A DNA stretch of 64,000 nucleotides from Streptomyces coffeae (GTDB lineage Bacteria > Actinomycetota > Actinomycetes > Streptomycetales > Streptomycetaceae): the NCBI RefSeq assembly GCF_016741875.1, contig NZ_JAERRF010000021.1, positions 1 through 64,000 of the forward strand. Reading direction: 5' to 3'. The notes under the pieces are model-generated. The model had not been told where the DNA came from. It searched no databases and worked only from the letters and a program-made list of their open reading frames with translations. This document shows, in pieces, positions 47,697-60,200 of the stretch (position 1 is the stretch's first letter; every line of letters begins with the position of its first letter). Position numbers and translations under genes: made by a program.

Positions 47697-48500
47697 ATGA
47701 GAAGCAACGCCACCAACAACGGTGCGGCCGATGCGAAGGGCGGCCGGACACGACGATGGCGCATACCCGTGGCCCTGGGTCTGTCGGCCCTGCTGGCCGC
47801 CGCGGGGACGGTGGTCCTCAAGGCCACCGGGTCAGCCGCGCCCGGCACCACCCCCGCCGCCGTGATCACCTCCCACAACGGTCCGCTGACCTCGGAGGAA
47901 TCCCGCAAGGCCACCCGGATCGCCATCGACCACCCCACCTCCCGCCGGGGAGCCGCCGGCACCGGCCGTGAGCGGAACGCCGCGGGTGCGGCCGGGGCCG
48001 AGCCGCTGGACACCCACCGCCCGCCGCGGTCCCCGTCGAAGTCCGCGGCGCCGGACGGTGAGGCCGAGGTCCAGCTCTACGACTACGCCTCGGACAGCCT
48101 GATCACCCGCCGGGTCGATCTGCGCTCCGGCAAGGTGCTGGCCTCCGGCCGCCGGCACGGTGTGCAGCCGCCGCCCAGTCTCGCGGAGGCCCGGCAGGCG
48201 GTGAGGATCCTCCTCGCCGACCGCCGCCTCGGTCCGGGGATGCGCGCGTCGTACGCGTCCGCGACGCACAGGAAGCTGACCTCGCCCGCTCAACTGCGGC
48301 TCCAGGGAATGGCGTTCCTGGCCTCCCGCGCCGAGGGCGTCAAGGGAGCCCGGCAGGTGTCCCGGTGCGGCGCCCACCGATGTGTGCAGCTCTTCGTCCG
48401 CATTCCTGGCACACAGGGCCGCGACGGCGGCAGGTGGATCGACACCAGTCGCATCGTCATCGATCTGTCGGCCCGGCGCGCCGCCGTCATCGGCCTCTGA
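47697..48500 (+). CDS. Exported hypothetical protein, partner of the amine oxidase-like gene
   Basis: A 267-residue protein. TRRWRIPVALGLSALLAAAG is an N-terminal signal or anchor segment with two arginines, so export by Tat is possible. A Pro/Ser/Ala-rich linker (about 60-120) precedes a globular domain with beta-rich segments (LYDYASDSLITRRVDLRSGK) and two Cys (CGAHRC). It ends 14 bp before the next gene, so the two exported proteins are probably made and act together. Homologues next to copper amine oxidases are likely, but the role is unknown. Confidence 0.65.
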   Translation: MRSNATNNGAADAKGGRTRRWRIPVALGLSALLAAAGTVVLKATGSAAPGTTPAAVITSHNGPLTSEESRKATRIAIDHPTSRRGAAGTGRERNAAGAAGAEPLDTHRPPRSPSKSAAPDGEAEVQLYDYASDSLITRRVDLRSGKVLASGRRHGVQPPPSLAEARQAVRILLADRRLGPGMRASYASATHRKLTSPAQLRLQGMAFLASRAEGVKGARQVSRCGAHRCVQLFVRIPGTQGRDGGRWIDTSRIVIDLSARRAAVIGL

Positions 48501-48514
48501 GGGGAGTCCCGTTC

Positions 48515-49735
48515 GTGTTCCGTGTCCTTTGGCGTGCCCGTGTGCTCGTGGCAGCGGCGGTTCTCCTGGTGGCGGGGACGCCGGGTCCGGCGTCCGCCGC
48601 TCCCCGGGAGCCCTCGGCGACCGCCGACTGCCCCGCGGCCAACCGCATCGACAAGACCCTGAAGAACGGCGCCCGTTGGCGGATGTGCTGGGACGTCGAC
48701 CGCAACACCGGTGTGGTGTTGAGCGATGTGACGTACACCCCGCTGCGCGGCACACCGACCCGTGTGCTGAAGAGCGCATCGCTCGCCGAGGTGCATGTGC
48801 CCTACGACAGTGGCGAGCCGCGTTTCTACGATGTGTCCGCCATCGGCTTCGGCGACCTGGAGCAGGGCACCCTCACCCAGCTGACGAAGAAGGACTGCCC
48901 GGCGGGGCGGCTCGGGAGCTTCCGCGGCACCGCCGTGCTGTGCAGCGAGGAGCAGCCGAGGCCCTTCGCCTACAAGAGCGCGGTGGAGAAGGGGGTGCTG
49001 CACGGCAGCGATCTGACCGTCTTCTCGGTCTCGGAGATCGGCTGGTACGACTACATCATCGAGTGGCACTTCGCCGACGACGGCTCGATCACCCCGAGGG
49101 CGGGCGCCACCGGCTCCCTGTCGCCGTTCCAGTTCGCCGACGCGACCGGTGGCTGGCCGACCGGGGTGGGCTCCACCCGGTTCAGCGAGAACCACAGCCA
49201 CAACATCTTCTGGCGGATGGACTTCGACGTCGACGGGGAGAAGAAGAACGCCGTCGAGCAGTACGACTTCCCCGGCAGCGGCACCGCGAAGCGCACCACC
49301 AAGCGCACCGTGCTCTCCCGTGAGACGGCGGCGGACATCGCCCCCAGCCGCTTCTGGCGGGTGGTGAACCGGGCCGCCGAGAACGCCGACGGCCACCCGA
49401 AGTCATGGGAGATCGACAACCACGAGAGCGACCAGTACCGCGGGCCGGACCACACCGAGGACTTCACCCACCACGACATGTACTTCACGCAGTACCGGAC
49501 GTGCGAGCGGCTGGCGTACGGCAACAAGGCCAACGCGTACGGCACCGCCGCGTCCGGCTGCGCCCCCTCGGTGGACAAGTACGTCAACGGCGAGAAGCTC
49601 ACCGACCCGGTGGCCTGGGTCAGTGTCGACTTCCACCACGTCCCCCGGGACGAGGACGAGGACCCCATGCCCACGCACTGGCAGGGCTTCCGGATCGTCC
49701 CCCGCGATGTGACCGCCACCAGCCGGCTGCCGTGA
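48515..49735 (+). CDS. Secreted copper amine oxidase-like protein
   Basis: A 406-residue protein with a Sec signal (about 1-28) and a core like the catalytic domain of copper amine oxidases, without the usual N-terminal domains. The cofactor region reads EIGWYDYIIEW: the Tyr that becomes topaquinone is present but Asn of NYD is Trp. Copper histidines are likely in HSHNIFWRM (about residue 229) and near FHHVPRDED or PTHWQGF. It may oxidise primary amines or have lost activity. GTG start after GGGGAG; second gene of the pair. Confidence 0.75.
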   Translation: MFRVLWRARVLVAAAVLLVAGTPGPASAAPREPSATADCPAANRIDKTLKNGARWRMCWDVDRNTGVVLSDVTYTPLRGTPTRVLKSASLAEVHVPYDSGEPRFYDVSAIGFGDLEQGTLTQLTKKDCPAGRLGSFRGTAVLCSEEQPRPFAYKSAVEKGVLHGSDLTVFSVSEIGWYDYIIEWHFADDGSITPRAGATGSLSPFQFADATGGWPTGVGSTRFSENHSHNIFWRMDFDVDGEKKNAVEQYDFPGSGTAKRTTKRTVLSRETAADIAPSRFWRVVNRAAENADGHPKSWEIDNHESDQYRGPDHTEDFTHHDMYFTQYRTCERLAYGNKANAYGTAASGCAPSVDKYVNGEKLTDPVAWVSVDFHHVPRDEDEDPMPTHWQGFRIVPRDVTATSRLP

Positions 49736-49779
49736 CCCCCGGCAGGCCGTCCGTCCCCTCGTGCGCCAAGGAGTACACC

Positions 49780-51144
49780 GTGTACCACGGGTCCGAGTCC
49801 GCCTCCAGAGACGAGCGGCGCCCCAAGGAGCGCCGCCTCCTCGAAGATCACCTGACCGCGCTGGCCCGCGCCCACCGGGTGCCGGGAGCCCAACTCGCCG
49901 TGCACACCGGCGGATCCACGCTCACCGTGGAGACCGGTGTGCTGGACGCGGACACCGCGGAGCCGTTCACCACCGAAACCGCGGTGCCCATCGGCTCGAT
50001 CACCAAGTGCTACACCGCGACGCTGGTGCTGCTGCTGGTGGCCGACGGGGACGTGGCACTCGACGACCAGCTCGGCGACCACGTACCGGAGCTGCGGCGG
50101 TCCGGCCCGCCGTGCACGGTGCGTCAGGTGCTCAGCCACACCGCGGGGCTGCCGTCGGGCCCCGACTCCGACCAGGTGGCCGCGCTGACCACCGCGCGCT
50201 ATCTGCTGGACCACTGCACCGACCGGAGCCTGGTGATGGCGCCGGGCACCGACTTCTCCTATTCCAACGCCGGTTATGTGGCCGCGGGCCGGCTCATCGA
50301 GACGGTCACCGGAATGAGCTGGGCGGAGGCCGTACGGTCGGTGCTGCTGGAACCGCTGGGCACCGTGCCCTGCTTCGTCGGCGCCACCGGAACCGCGCGC
50401 CGCCCGCCGGCGCACGGCCACGCGGGCAATATGGCCACCGGCAGAATCCGGCCGGTGCACCAGAACCTCGCCCCGGCGGAGGCCGCTGCCGGAGCCCTCG
50501 CGGCCAGTGCGCTCGATCTGGTGGCGCTGGCGCGGGCGCACATCGGCGACGGCCCCCCGGGGCTGCTGCCTCCGGAGCTCGCGGCACGGGCGCGCCGACC
50601 GGTGCCCGGCGCCGATCCCGGTGTGCTCGCCGACGGCTGGGGCCTGGGGTTCGCACTCTTCCGGCGGGACGCCACCCTGTGGTTCGGCCACGACGGCAAC
50701 GCCCAGGGAACCTCCTGCCATCTGCGGGCGGATCCGGTCAGCGGTGCCGTGGTCGCCTTCACCAGCAACGCGAGCGTCGGCACCGAGATGTGGCACGAAC
50801 TGGCCGACGGGCTCGAGGACATCACCGGGCTCCGGGTGCCCGCGACCCCGGCCCGCCCCGCCCCGGCCACCCCGATGGCCGCGACCGCCCAGTGCACCGG
50901 GATCTATCTGAACGGCGACATCGAGTACCAGGTGACGATGAGCGACAGCGGCAATCTCGCCCTGTCCGTGGACGGCGATCTGCCCGCGCCCCTGGTCTGT
51001 CACGAGGACCTCACCTGCGACCTGGTGGACCCGTCCTCCGGACGCCGGATCCCCGGTGGCCGCTTCGTGCGCGATCCGCGGACCGGCGCGGTCGACCGCA
51101 TTCAGCTCTCGGGCCGGATGGCCCGCAAGAGCGCCCTGGTCTGA
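49780..51144 (+). CDS. PBP-type serine hydrolase, candidate NRPS-releasing cyclase
   Basis: A 454-residue beta-lactamase/penicillin-binding-protein-fold enzyme. Motifs: SITK (active-site Ser and Lys) near residue 77, YSN near 163, and HDG near 304. The C-terminal 100 residues are beta-rich and lipocalin-like. Without a signal peptide it is cytosolic. This layout matches SurE/DsaJ-type cyclases, which join an L N-terminus to a D C-terminal residue of peptides on NRPSs, and an NRPS starts 144 bp downstream. It could instead be a D-aminopeptidase or esterase. GTG with AAGGAG 7 bases upstream. Confidence 0.7.
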   Translation: MYHGSESASRDERRPKERRLLEDHLTALARAHRVPGAQLAVHTGGSTLTVETGVLDADTAEPFTTETAVPIGSITKCYTATLVLLLVADGDVALDDQLGDHVPELRRSGPPCTVRQVLSHTAGLPSGPDSDQVAALTTARYLLDHCTDRSLVMAPGTDFSYSNAGYVAAGRLIETVTGMSWAEAVRSVLLEPLGTVPCFVGATGTARRPPAHGHAGNMATGRIRPVHQNLAPAEAAAGALAASALDLVALARAHIGDGPPGLLPPELAARARRPVPGADPGVLADGWGLGFALFRRDATLWFGHDGNAQGTSCHLRADPVSGAVVAFTSNASVGTEMWHELADGLEDITGLRVPATPARPAPATPMAATAQCTGIYLNGDIEYQVTMSDSGNLALSVDGDLPAPLVCHEDLTCDLVDPSSGRRIPGGRFVRDPRTGAVDRIQLSGRMARKSALV

Positions 51145-51288
51145 CAGCCGCGACCGGCCCTCCCCACACCGGTACTCCCCACACCGGACCTCCCCACCGC
51201 GGCGGACTCCCCCACGCTCACCGCCAGGCCGCGCGGCGCACCGTCCCCCTGTCCCCGCCCGAACACCGCTCCGAAGGGCCGACCCATC

Positions 51289-54200
51289 ATGAACGACCGT
51301 TACGAGACGTCATCCGGCCAGCCCACCGCCGGTTCGACCGCCGCACCCCAGGAGGCCCCTGGCCTGCCTCCGGCGGAGTGGAACGCCACCGGCCGTGATG
51401 CTTCCCGCGCGCCGCTGGACGCGCTCTTCGCGGTGTGGGCGGCGCGTACGCCGGACGCTCCGGCGCTGGTGGCGCAGGACCGGACGTGGTCCTTCGGCGA
51501 GGTCGAGGAGTGGGCGAACCGGCTGGCGCACCGGCTGATCGGGCGCGGGGTGGGACCGGAGCGGGTGGTGGCCCTGGTGCTGCCGCGCTCGGCCGAACTG
51601 GTGGTGGCCGAGCTGGCGGTGGCGAAGGCCGGAGGTGCCTTCCTCCCGGTGGACCCGGCACACCCCGAGGAGCGCCGGGCCATGATGCTGGCCGACGCCC
51701 GGCCCGTCGTGGTGCTGGACGATCCGGTGGCCATCCGCACCGTGACCGGCCCCGGCCGGGCGCCCGGCGACGCGGACCGGCTCGCCCCGCTGCTGCCGGA
51801 GCATCCGGCGTATGTCATCTACACCTCGGGATCCACCGGTGTCCCCAAGGGGGTGCTGGTGGCCCACGGCGGCCTGGGGAACTTCTCGGCCGCGGCCGCC
51901 GAACACTACGCCGTACGGCCGGGCGACCGGTGGTTGCAGTTCTCCTCGCCCAGTTTCGACGCCTCGGTGCTGGAGCTGTGCTCCTCGCTGCTGGCGGGGG
52001 CCGCGCTGGTGGTGCCTCCGGAAGGGCCGCTGCTGGGGGCCGAGTTGTCCGCCGTACTGCGCGACCACGCGGTGACCCACGCCCTGGTCCCCCCGGCGGC
52101 CCTGGCGACGGTGCCCGCGGAGGAGGCCCGCCGGGGACTGGAGGCTCTGCGCACACTGATCGTGGGCGCCGAGGCGTGCCCCGCCGGTCTGGTGGACCTG
52201 TGGGCGCCGGACCGGCGGCTGGTCAACTCCTACGGTCCGACGGAGGCCACCGTCGTGGCCACCTGGACCGGTGCGCTGCGCGCGGGCTCCGGCACCCCGC
52301 CGATCGGCCGTCCGCTGCCCAACACCCGGGTGTACGTGCTGGACGGGGCGATGCGGCAGGTGCCGGTCGGCACCACCGGTGAGCTGTACATCAGCGGCGC
52401 GGGGGTGGCCCGCGGCTATCTGGACCGGCCGGGGCTCACGGCAGAGCGTTTTGTCGCCGCCCCCTTCGGTCCGCCGGGCGGCCGGATGTACCGCACCGGC
52501 GATCTGGCGCGCTGGACGGCCGACGGGGAGCTGGAGTTCCTCGGCCGCACCGATCACCAGGTCAAGGTGCGCGGGTTCCGTATCGAGCTGGGCGAGGTGG
52601 AGGCCGCGCTCGCCCGCCATCCGGAGGTCGGGGCCGCCGTTGTCACCGTCCGGGAGGACGAGCCGGGGCTGCGGCGGCTGGTGGCGTACGTGGTGCCCGC
52701 CGGTGGCGGGACACCGCCGGGGGCCGCCGGACTGCGGGCCGCGGTGAGCCGGGTGCTGCCCGCGCACATGGTGCCGTCCGCCTATGTCGTACTGGACGCC
52801 TTCCCCCTCACCCCGCACCGCAAGGTCGACCGCGCGGCGCTGCCCGCGCCGCGCTCCGCCCCCGACGGGGACGCCCGCCACATCGCTCCGCGCACCCCGG
52901 CCGAGGCCGCCCTCGCCCGGATCTGGGCCGAGGTGCTGCCGGTGGACACCGTGGGTGTCGAGGACGACTTCCTCGGGCTCGGCGGCGACTCGGTCCTGGG
53001 AATCCGGCTGCTGTCCCGGGTCCGGGCGGAGCTGGGTGCTGAACTGACGCTCCGTGAACTGCTGGACGCCCGGACCGTGGCACGGCTGGCGCGGGCGCTG
53101 CCCGCCGAGCCCGTGGCCGCGGACCCGCCGATCCCGCCCGCGCCACGTGACCGCCCGCTGCCGCTGTCCGCCGCCCAGCGGCGGCTGTGGTTCCTGGACG
53201 ACCTGACCTCCGGCGGGACCGAGTACAACACCGGGGCCGGGCTGCGGCTGAGCGGCCCGCTGGACACCGAGGCGCTGTGCCGCGCGCTGGACGGGCTGGC
53301 CGCCCGCCATGACGCGCTGCGCACCACCTTCGCCACGGTGGACGGCCACGGGGTGCAGCGGGTGGCCGAGCGGGGCACCGTACCGCTGGAGCGCACCGAT
53401 CTGACCGGGCTGACCGCCGCCGAGCGGGCCGGGGCCGTCGACGCAGCTCTGACCGAGGAGTTGAGCCGCCCCTACGACCTGGAGCGGGGGCCGCTGACCC
53501 GGGCACTGCTGATCCGGCTCGCCGACGACGAGCACCTCCTGCTGCTGGCCCAGCACCACATCGTCACCGACGGCTGGTCGGTCGGTGTGCTGGTGCGTGA
53601 ACTGGCCGCGCTCTACGGGGGGCAGGTGGCGGGCACGGACTCCGGACTGCCGCCACTGCCCCTCCAGTATCCGGACTACGCCGCGTGGGAGCGGAGCCGT
53701 CCGGCTCCGCCGCGGCAGGAGACGGATCTGAAGTACTGGCGGACGAAGCTCGCCGGGATGCAGACACTGGAGCTGCCCACCGACCAGCCCCGGCCGCCGG
53801 TGCGCACCACCGCGGGCGCGGTCCACCGCCATGAGCTGCCCGCCGATCTGGTGGCGGATCTCGTCCGGCTGGGCCGGGAGCGCGGCACCACGCTGTTCAC
53901 CCTGCTCGCGGCGGCGGTGTCGGTGCTGTTCGCGCGCTATTCGGGGCAGCGGGACATCTCCTTCGGCACCGTCACCAATGGACGTCACCGCAGCGAACTG
54001 GAGTCCGTCGCCGGGTTCTTCGTCAACACCCTGGTGCTGCGCTCCGAGGTGGACGGGGACACCACGGTCGAGCAGTTCCTCGACACCATGCGCGAAACGG
54101 TGCTGGACGCGTTCGGCCATGACGAGCTGCCGTTCGAGCGTGTGGTGGAGGAGCTGGCCCCGCAGCGCGATCCCAGCCGCAATCCGCTGGTGCAGGCGCT

Positions 54201-57200
54201 GGTCGTCCAGCAGAGCGCGATGGTGCCGACCCGGGAGGCCGGGGAGCTGCGGATCACCGAGCACCCACTGCCGCGGCCCGCCGCGCGGTTCGACCTGGTG
54301 CTGGAGTTCCTGCCGCGGGAGAGCGGTTCGCTGGGTCTGACGGTGGAGTACAACTCCGATCTGTTCGACGCCGGGACGATGGAGCGGATGGCCACCCATC
54401 TGCACCGGCTGCTGACGGGCATGGCGGCGGCTCCCGAAACGCCCCTGATCGAGCTCCAGATGCTCACCGACGCCGAGTGGCACACGATGCTCGATTCCTG
54501 GAACGGGCAGGGGCGCCCGGCCCCGGACACCACGCTGCCCGAGCTGTTCGAGGCACAGGCGGCTCGCAGCCCCTCGGCTCCCGCGGTGGCCCACGGGGAT
54601 GTCCGGCTCTCCTACGGCGAGCTGAACCGGCGCGCCAACCAGCTGGCCCGGCTGCTGATCGACCGTGGTATCGGCCCGGAGCGCCTGGTGGCGCTGGCGC
54701 TGCCGCGCACCGCCGACCTGGTCGTGGTGGTGCTGGCGGTACTCAAGGCGGGCGCGGGCTATCTGCCGGTGGACCCCGGCTATCCGCCCCGGCGCATCGC
54801 TCTGATGCTGGACGACGCCACGCCCGCGGTGGTGCTGACCACCGGTGAGACGGCCGGATGTCTGCCCCCGGGCGCGGAGATCCTGGTCCTGGACGACACC
54901 GCGGTCCGCTCCGATCTGGGCTCGCGCGGGGACGGCGACATCACCGACGCCGAGCGGACCATGCCGCTGGACCCGGCCCACCCCGCGTATGTCATCTACA
55001 CCTCCGGATCCACCGGCAGGCCCAAGGGCGTGGTGGTCACCCACCGCAGTGTGGCGGCTCTCGCGGCATGGGCCGAGGCGGAGTTGGGGCGGAGCCGGCT
55101 GACCGATGTGGTGGCCTCCACCTCGCTCAACTTCGATGTGTCGGTGTTCGAGCTCCTGTGCCCGCTGCTGGCCGGGGGCAGTGTCGAGGTCGTCCGGGAT
55201 CTGCCCGCGCTGCTCGATCCGCGGGAGCGGCCGCGCACCCCCGGGCTGATCAGCGCGGTGCCCTCGGTGTTCGACCGGATCCTGGCCGGGGACACGGTGG
55301 CGTTGAGTGCCGGGACGGTGGTGCTGGCGGGCGAGGCGCTGTCCGCCCGGACCGTACGGGACGTCCGCGCGGCCATGCCGTCGTGCCGGATCGCGAATCT
55401 GTACGGGCCGACCGAGGCCACGGTGTACGCCACCGCGTGGTTCTGCGACGGCGCGGCGCCCGAACAGGCCCCGCCGATCGGCCGTCCGGTGGCGGCCACC
55501 CGCGCCTACGTCCTGGATCCGACCCTGCGTCTGGTGCCTCCCGGGGTGACCGGGGAGCTGTACCTCGGTGGCCAGGGGCTGGCCCGCGGCTATCTCAACC
55601 GGCCCGCGCTGACCGGCCGTCGCTTTGTGGCGGACCCCTTCGGCACGCCCGGCAGCCGGATGTACCGCACCGGTGATCTGGTGCGGTGGAACGGTGACGG
55701 CCGGCTGGAGTACATGGGCAGAGCGGACGACCAGGTCAAGATCCGCGGTTTCCGCATCGAGCTGGGCGAGGTGGAGACGGCGCTGCTGCGCCACCCCGAG
55801 GTGGCCGGGGCCGCGGCCGTCGCCAAGGAATCCGGCGACCTCAAGCGGCTGATCGCCTATGTGGTGGCGGCGCCGGGGGCCACGCCGGACCCGGCCGGGC
55901 TGCGCCGGTTCCTGCGGCGCGCACTGCCCGACTACATGGTGCCCGCCACCGTCCTGGTGCTGGACCGGATGCCGCTCAACCCCAACGGCAAGCTGGACCG
56001 GAGCCGGTTGCCCGACCCGGACTGGAGCGCCACCGCGGCCCATGGCTATGTGGCGCCGCGGACCGCCACCGAGCGGACCCTCGCGGCGGTGTGGGCGGGG
56101 ATCCTGCGGATGGAGCGGGTCGGGGTGGAGGACAACTTCTTCTCCCTCGGCGGCGATTCGATCCTCAGCATCCAGGTGGTGTCCCAGGCGCGGCAGGCCG
56201 GACTTCCGCTCACCTCGCGCGATGTCTACCGCCATCAGACGATCGCGGCGCTGGCCCTGCATCTGGACACCTCCGCCCCGGCCGAGCTGCCGGTGGCGTC
56301 CGGGGACCAGGAGGCCACCGGCGAGCTGCCCCTGACGCCCATTCAGCGGTGGCTGTTCGCACACGACTCGGAGCGGGCCGGACACTTCAACCAGACCGTG
56401 TCCGTGGTCCTGGCCGAGGATGTGGACGAGGAGGCGCTGCGCGGCGCCCTGGCGGAGCTGTCGGCCCACCATGACGCGCTGCGCTCCCGCTTCCCGCTGC
56501 ACGGCGGCGGGCCCGGCCGCGGCCAGTGGATCGACGGCGCCGGGTCCATGGCGGTGCTGCGCCATGCCACCGGCGACGACGTCGCCCATCTCGGCGGCTT
56601 CGATCTGGCGGCGGAACCGCCGCTGCGCGCGGTGTTCGAGGAGGGCGGCGACGGACGGCGGCCGGTGCTCCACCTCACCGTGCACCACGCCGTAGTGGAC
56701 GGTGTCTCCTGGCGCATCCTGCTGGAGGACCTGGACACCGCCTACCGCGCCCTGGCCGGGGGCGGCCAGGTCCGGCTGCCCGCGAAGTCGTCCTCACTGC
56801 GCCACTGGGCGCTGCGGCTGACCCGGCACGCGGAGGCCGGAGGGTTCGACGACGAGACGGCGTACTGGACCGAGGTGGCCGCCGGGTGCGATCCGGAGCT
56901 GCCGACGGACCGTCAGGGCGCCAACACCTACGCCTCGGCGCGCTCGGTCACCGTCCGGCTCGGCGAGGACGAGACCACCGCCCTGCTCCAGACCCTGCCC
57001 GAGGTGTACCGGACGCAGGTCAACGATGTGCTGCTGAGCGCGCTGGCGCGGGTGCTGACCAGGTGGACCGGACGGGCCCGGGTCCCGGTGGACCTGGAGG
57101 GACACGGCCGCGAGGAGCTCTTCGAGGACGTGGATCTGTCCCGTACGGTCGGGTGGTTCACCACCCGTTTCCCGGTGGCGTTGAAGCTGCCCGACGGCGA

Positions 57201-60200
57201 CTGGGGCACGGTGCTCAAGTCCGTCAAGGAGCAGCTGCGGGCGGTGCCGCGGCGCGGTCTGGGCTACGGGGTGCGGCGCCATCTGCTCCGCCCCGAGGGC
57301 TTCCCGGACGGTCCCACGGCGGGGATCAGCTTCAACTACCTGGGCCAGTTCGCACTGCCGGGTGAGGGCGACGGGCTGTTCCGGGACACCCACCGCGAAC
57401 TCTCCCTGGACGCCGACCCCGAGAGCCCGCGGCCGCATCCGCTGGAGGTGGTCGGCCGGGTCGAGGGGCGGACCCTGGAGTTCACCTGGTTCTACTCGGC
57501 CCAGCTGCACCACGAGGAGACCGTGGCCCGGCTGGCGGAGGAGTTCCGCCGGGCGCTGGTGGAGATCGCCCGGTACGGCAGCGCCCCCGGCGCGGGCGGC
57601 CGTACCCCGTCCGACTTCCCGCTCGCCACACTCGACCAGGCCACCGTGGACCGGCTGGCGGGCGACGGTGCCGCGGTGGAGGACATCTACCCGCTCACCC
57701 CCACCCAGGCGGGCATGCTGTTCCACCGGCTGTCCCAGGACGACCGGCGGGTCTACTTCCAGCAGTTGGCCTTTGTGCTCGACGGGGTGCCCGACCCGGA
57801 GTCGCTGGCCGACGCCTGGCAGCGGGTGGCCGACCGTACGCCGGTGCTGCGCAGCCGCGCAGTGTGGGACGGGGTGGCCGAACCGCTCCAGGTGGTGGAG
57901 CGCGCGGTGCGGCTGCCCGTCACCCACATCGACTGGCGGGGGCTGGCCGAGGACGAACGCCGGGAGGGCTTGCGGCGGTTCCTCGCCGAGGACCGGGAAC
58001 GCGGTCTGGACCCGGGCACCGCGCCGCTGAGCCGGCTGGCGCTCGCCCGGCTGTCGGCCACCGAGGTCCAGGTGGTGTGGACCTTCGACCATCTGATCCT
58101 GGACGGCTGGAGCCTGTTCCAGGTGCTGTCGGACATCTTCCACTGCCATGCGCGGGCACACGAGGGCGCGACCGGCGCCGCCATGGCCGACGGGCTGCCC
58201 AGCCGCCGTCCGTTCCGCGACTATGTGGCCTGGCTGCGGGAGCGCGACGGGGCGCGGGCCGAGGAACACTGGCGGGCCCGGCTCGCGGGGCTCACGGAGC
58301 CCACCGCGCTGCCCTACGACCGGGAGCCCACCGAGACCCATCACGCCGAGTCCACCGAGGCGGTGCGGATGACCGTGCCCGCCGACACCTCCCGGCGTCT
58401 TGAGGAGCTGGCCCGGGACGAGGGGCTGACGGTGAACACCCTCCTCCAGGGGGCCTGGGCGCTGCTGCTGTCCCGGCAGACCGGGAGCCCGGACGTGGTG
58501 TTCGGTACGACGGTGTCCGGGCGCCCTGCCGAACTCCCGGGCGCGCCGGACATGAACGGGCTGTTCATCGCCACCCTGCCGACCCGGGTGCGGGTGCCGT
58601 CCGGCTCCACCCTGCTGAGCTGGCTGCGGGAGGTGCAGTCGGCGCAGACCGAGGACCGGCGGTTCGACTTCGTCTCCCTGCCCCGGCTGCGGTCGTGGAC
58701 CGGGCTCGCCGAGCGGGTCAACCTCTTCGACAGCATCGTGGTGTTCGAGAACTACCCGGTGGGCGGTGACCTCGCCGCCGCACACGGGCTGGCACTGCGG
58801 GAGCTCGACGGGGTCGAGACCACCAACTACCCGCTGAGCCTGGTGGTCTACCCGGGCGAGGAGCTCACCCTACGGCTCGGCTACGACCCGGCGCTGTTCG
58901 ACGAGGTCACCGTGGAACGGATGGCGGAGTATCTGTCGGTGCTGCTCGCCACCATGGCGGAGAGCCCGGACCGGGCGCCGGCCCGGCTGCCGATGCTCAC
59001 CCCCGAGCGCCGCCGCCAGGTGCTCCAGGAGTGGAACGACACCGCGGCGCCGGTGGCGATGAGCACCCTGCCCGAACTGTTCACCGCCCAGGTGCGGCGG
59101 GCCCCGGACGCCATCGCGCTGGACGGCGCGTGCGGCCCGGTGACCTACCGGGAGCTGGACATCCTCGCCAACCGGCTGGCCCACCGGCTGATCGGGCTCG
59201 GTGTCCGGCCCGAGCACCCGGTGGCGGTGCTGATGGACCGTTCGGCGGAGCTTCTCGTGGCGCAGCTCGCCATCGTCAAGGCGGGCGGGGTGTATGTCCC
59301 GCTGGACGTCCGGGCGCCGGAGGACCGGCTGCGCACGGTGCTGGCCGAGGCGTCGGCGGACGTCCTGCTGACCGACCGGGTCCGGCAGCGCACCGCCGCG
59401 GACGTGCCGCACGGCGGCCGGACCGTGGTGGTGGCGCCCGGCGAGGACGGGAGCGGTCCCGGTGCTCCGCCGCGGGTGGCGGTCTTCCCCGACTCCACCG
59501 CGTATCTGATGTTCACCTCCGGCTCCACCGGGCGGCCCAAGGGGGTCGCGGTGCGCCACCGCGATGTGGCCGCGCTCGCCGCCGACCGCGCCTTCGCCGG
59601 GCACCAGCGGGTGCTGGTGCACTCCCCGCAGGCGTTCGACGCCTCCACCTACGAGGTGTGGGTGCCGCTGCTGCGCGGCGGCACCGCCGTCCTCGCGCCC
59701 GAGGGGGACGTGGACGCGGACACCGTGCGCCGGGCGATCGACACCCACGGGGTGGGCTGTCTGTGGCTGACCGCCGGACTGTTCCGGCTGCTCGCGCAGG
59801 ACGCGCCGGAGTGTCTGCGCGGCGCACGGGAGGTGTGGACCGGCGGTGACGTGGTGCCCGCGGCGGCGGTGCGCCGGGTGCTGGACGCCTGTCCGGGGCT
59901 GACGGTCGTGGACGGCTACGGGCCCACCGAGACCACCACCTTCGCCACCCGGCGGGCCTTCCGCGCCGGGGAGGAACTGCCGCGCGCGCTGCCCATCGGA
60001 CGGCCCATGGACAACACCCGGGTCCATGTCCTGGACGCCGCGCTCGAGCCCCAACCACCCGGTATCCCGGGCGAGTTGTATATCGCGGGCGCGGGTCTCG
60101 CGCGCGGCTACCGGAACCGTCCGGGTGCCACGGCCGAGCGGTATGTGGCCGATCCGTTCGGACCGCCCGGGTCCCGGATGTACCGCACCGGGGACATCGT

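Noticed and set aside
51310..56688. A 1792-codon open frame on the minus strand, with similar long frames at 56794-58785, 58870-60981 and 61243-63984
   Set aside because: They lie antisense to the NRPS, whose domains are unmistakable on the plus strand. Long antisense frames are expected at this GC content, and the translations are Gly/Arg/His/Gln-rich without motifs.
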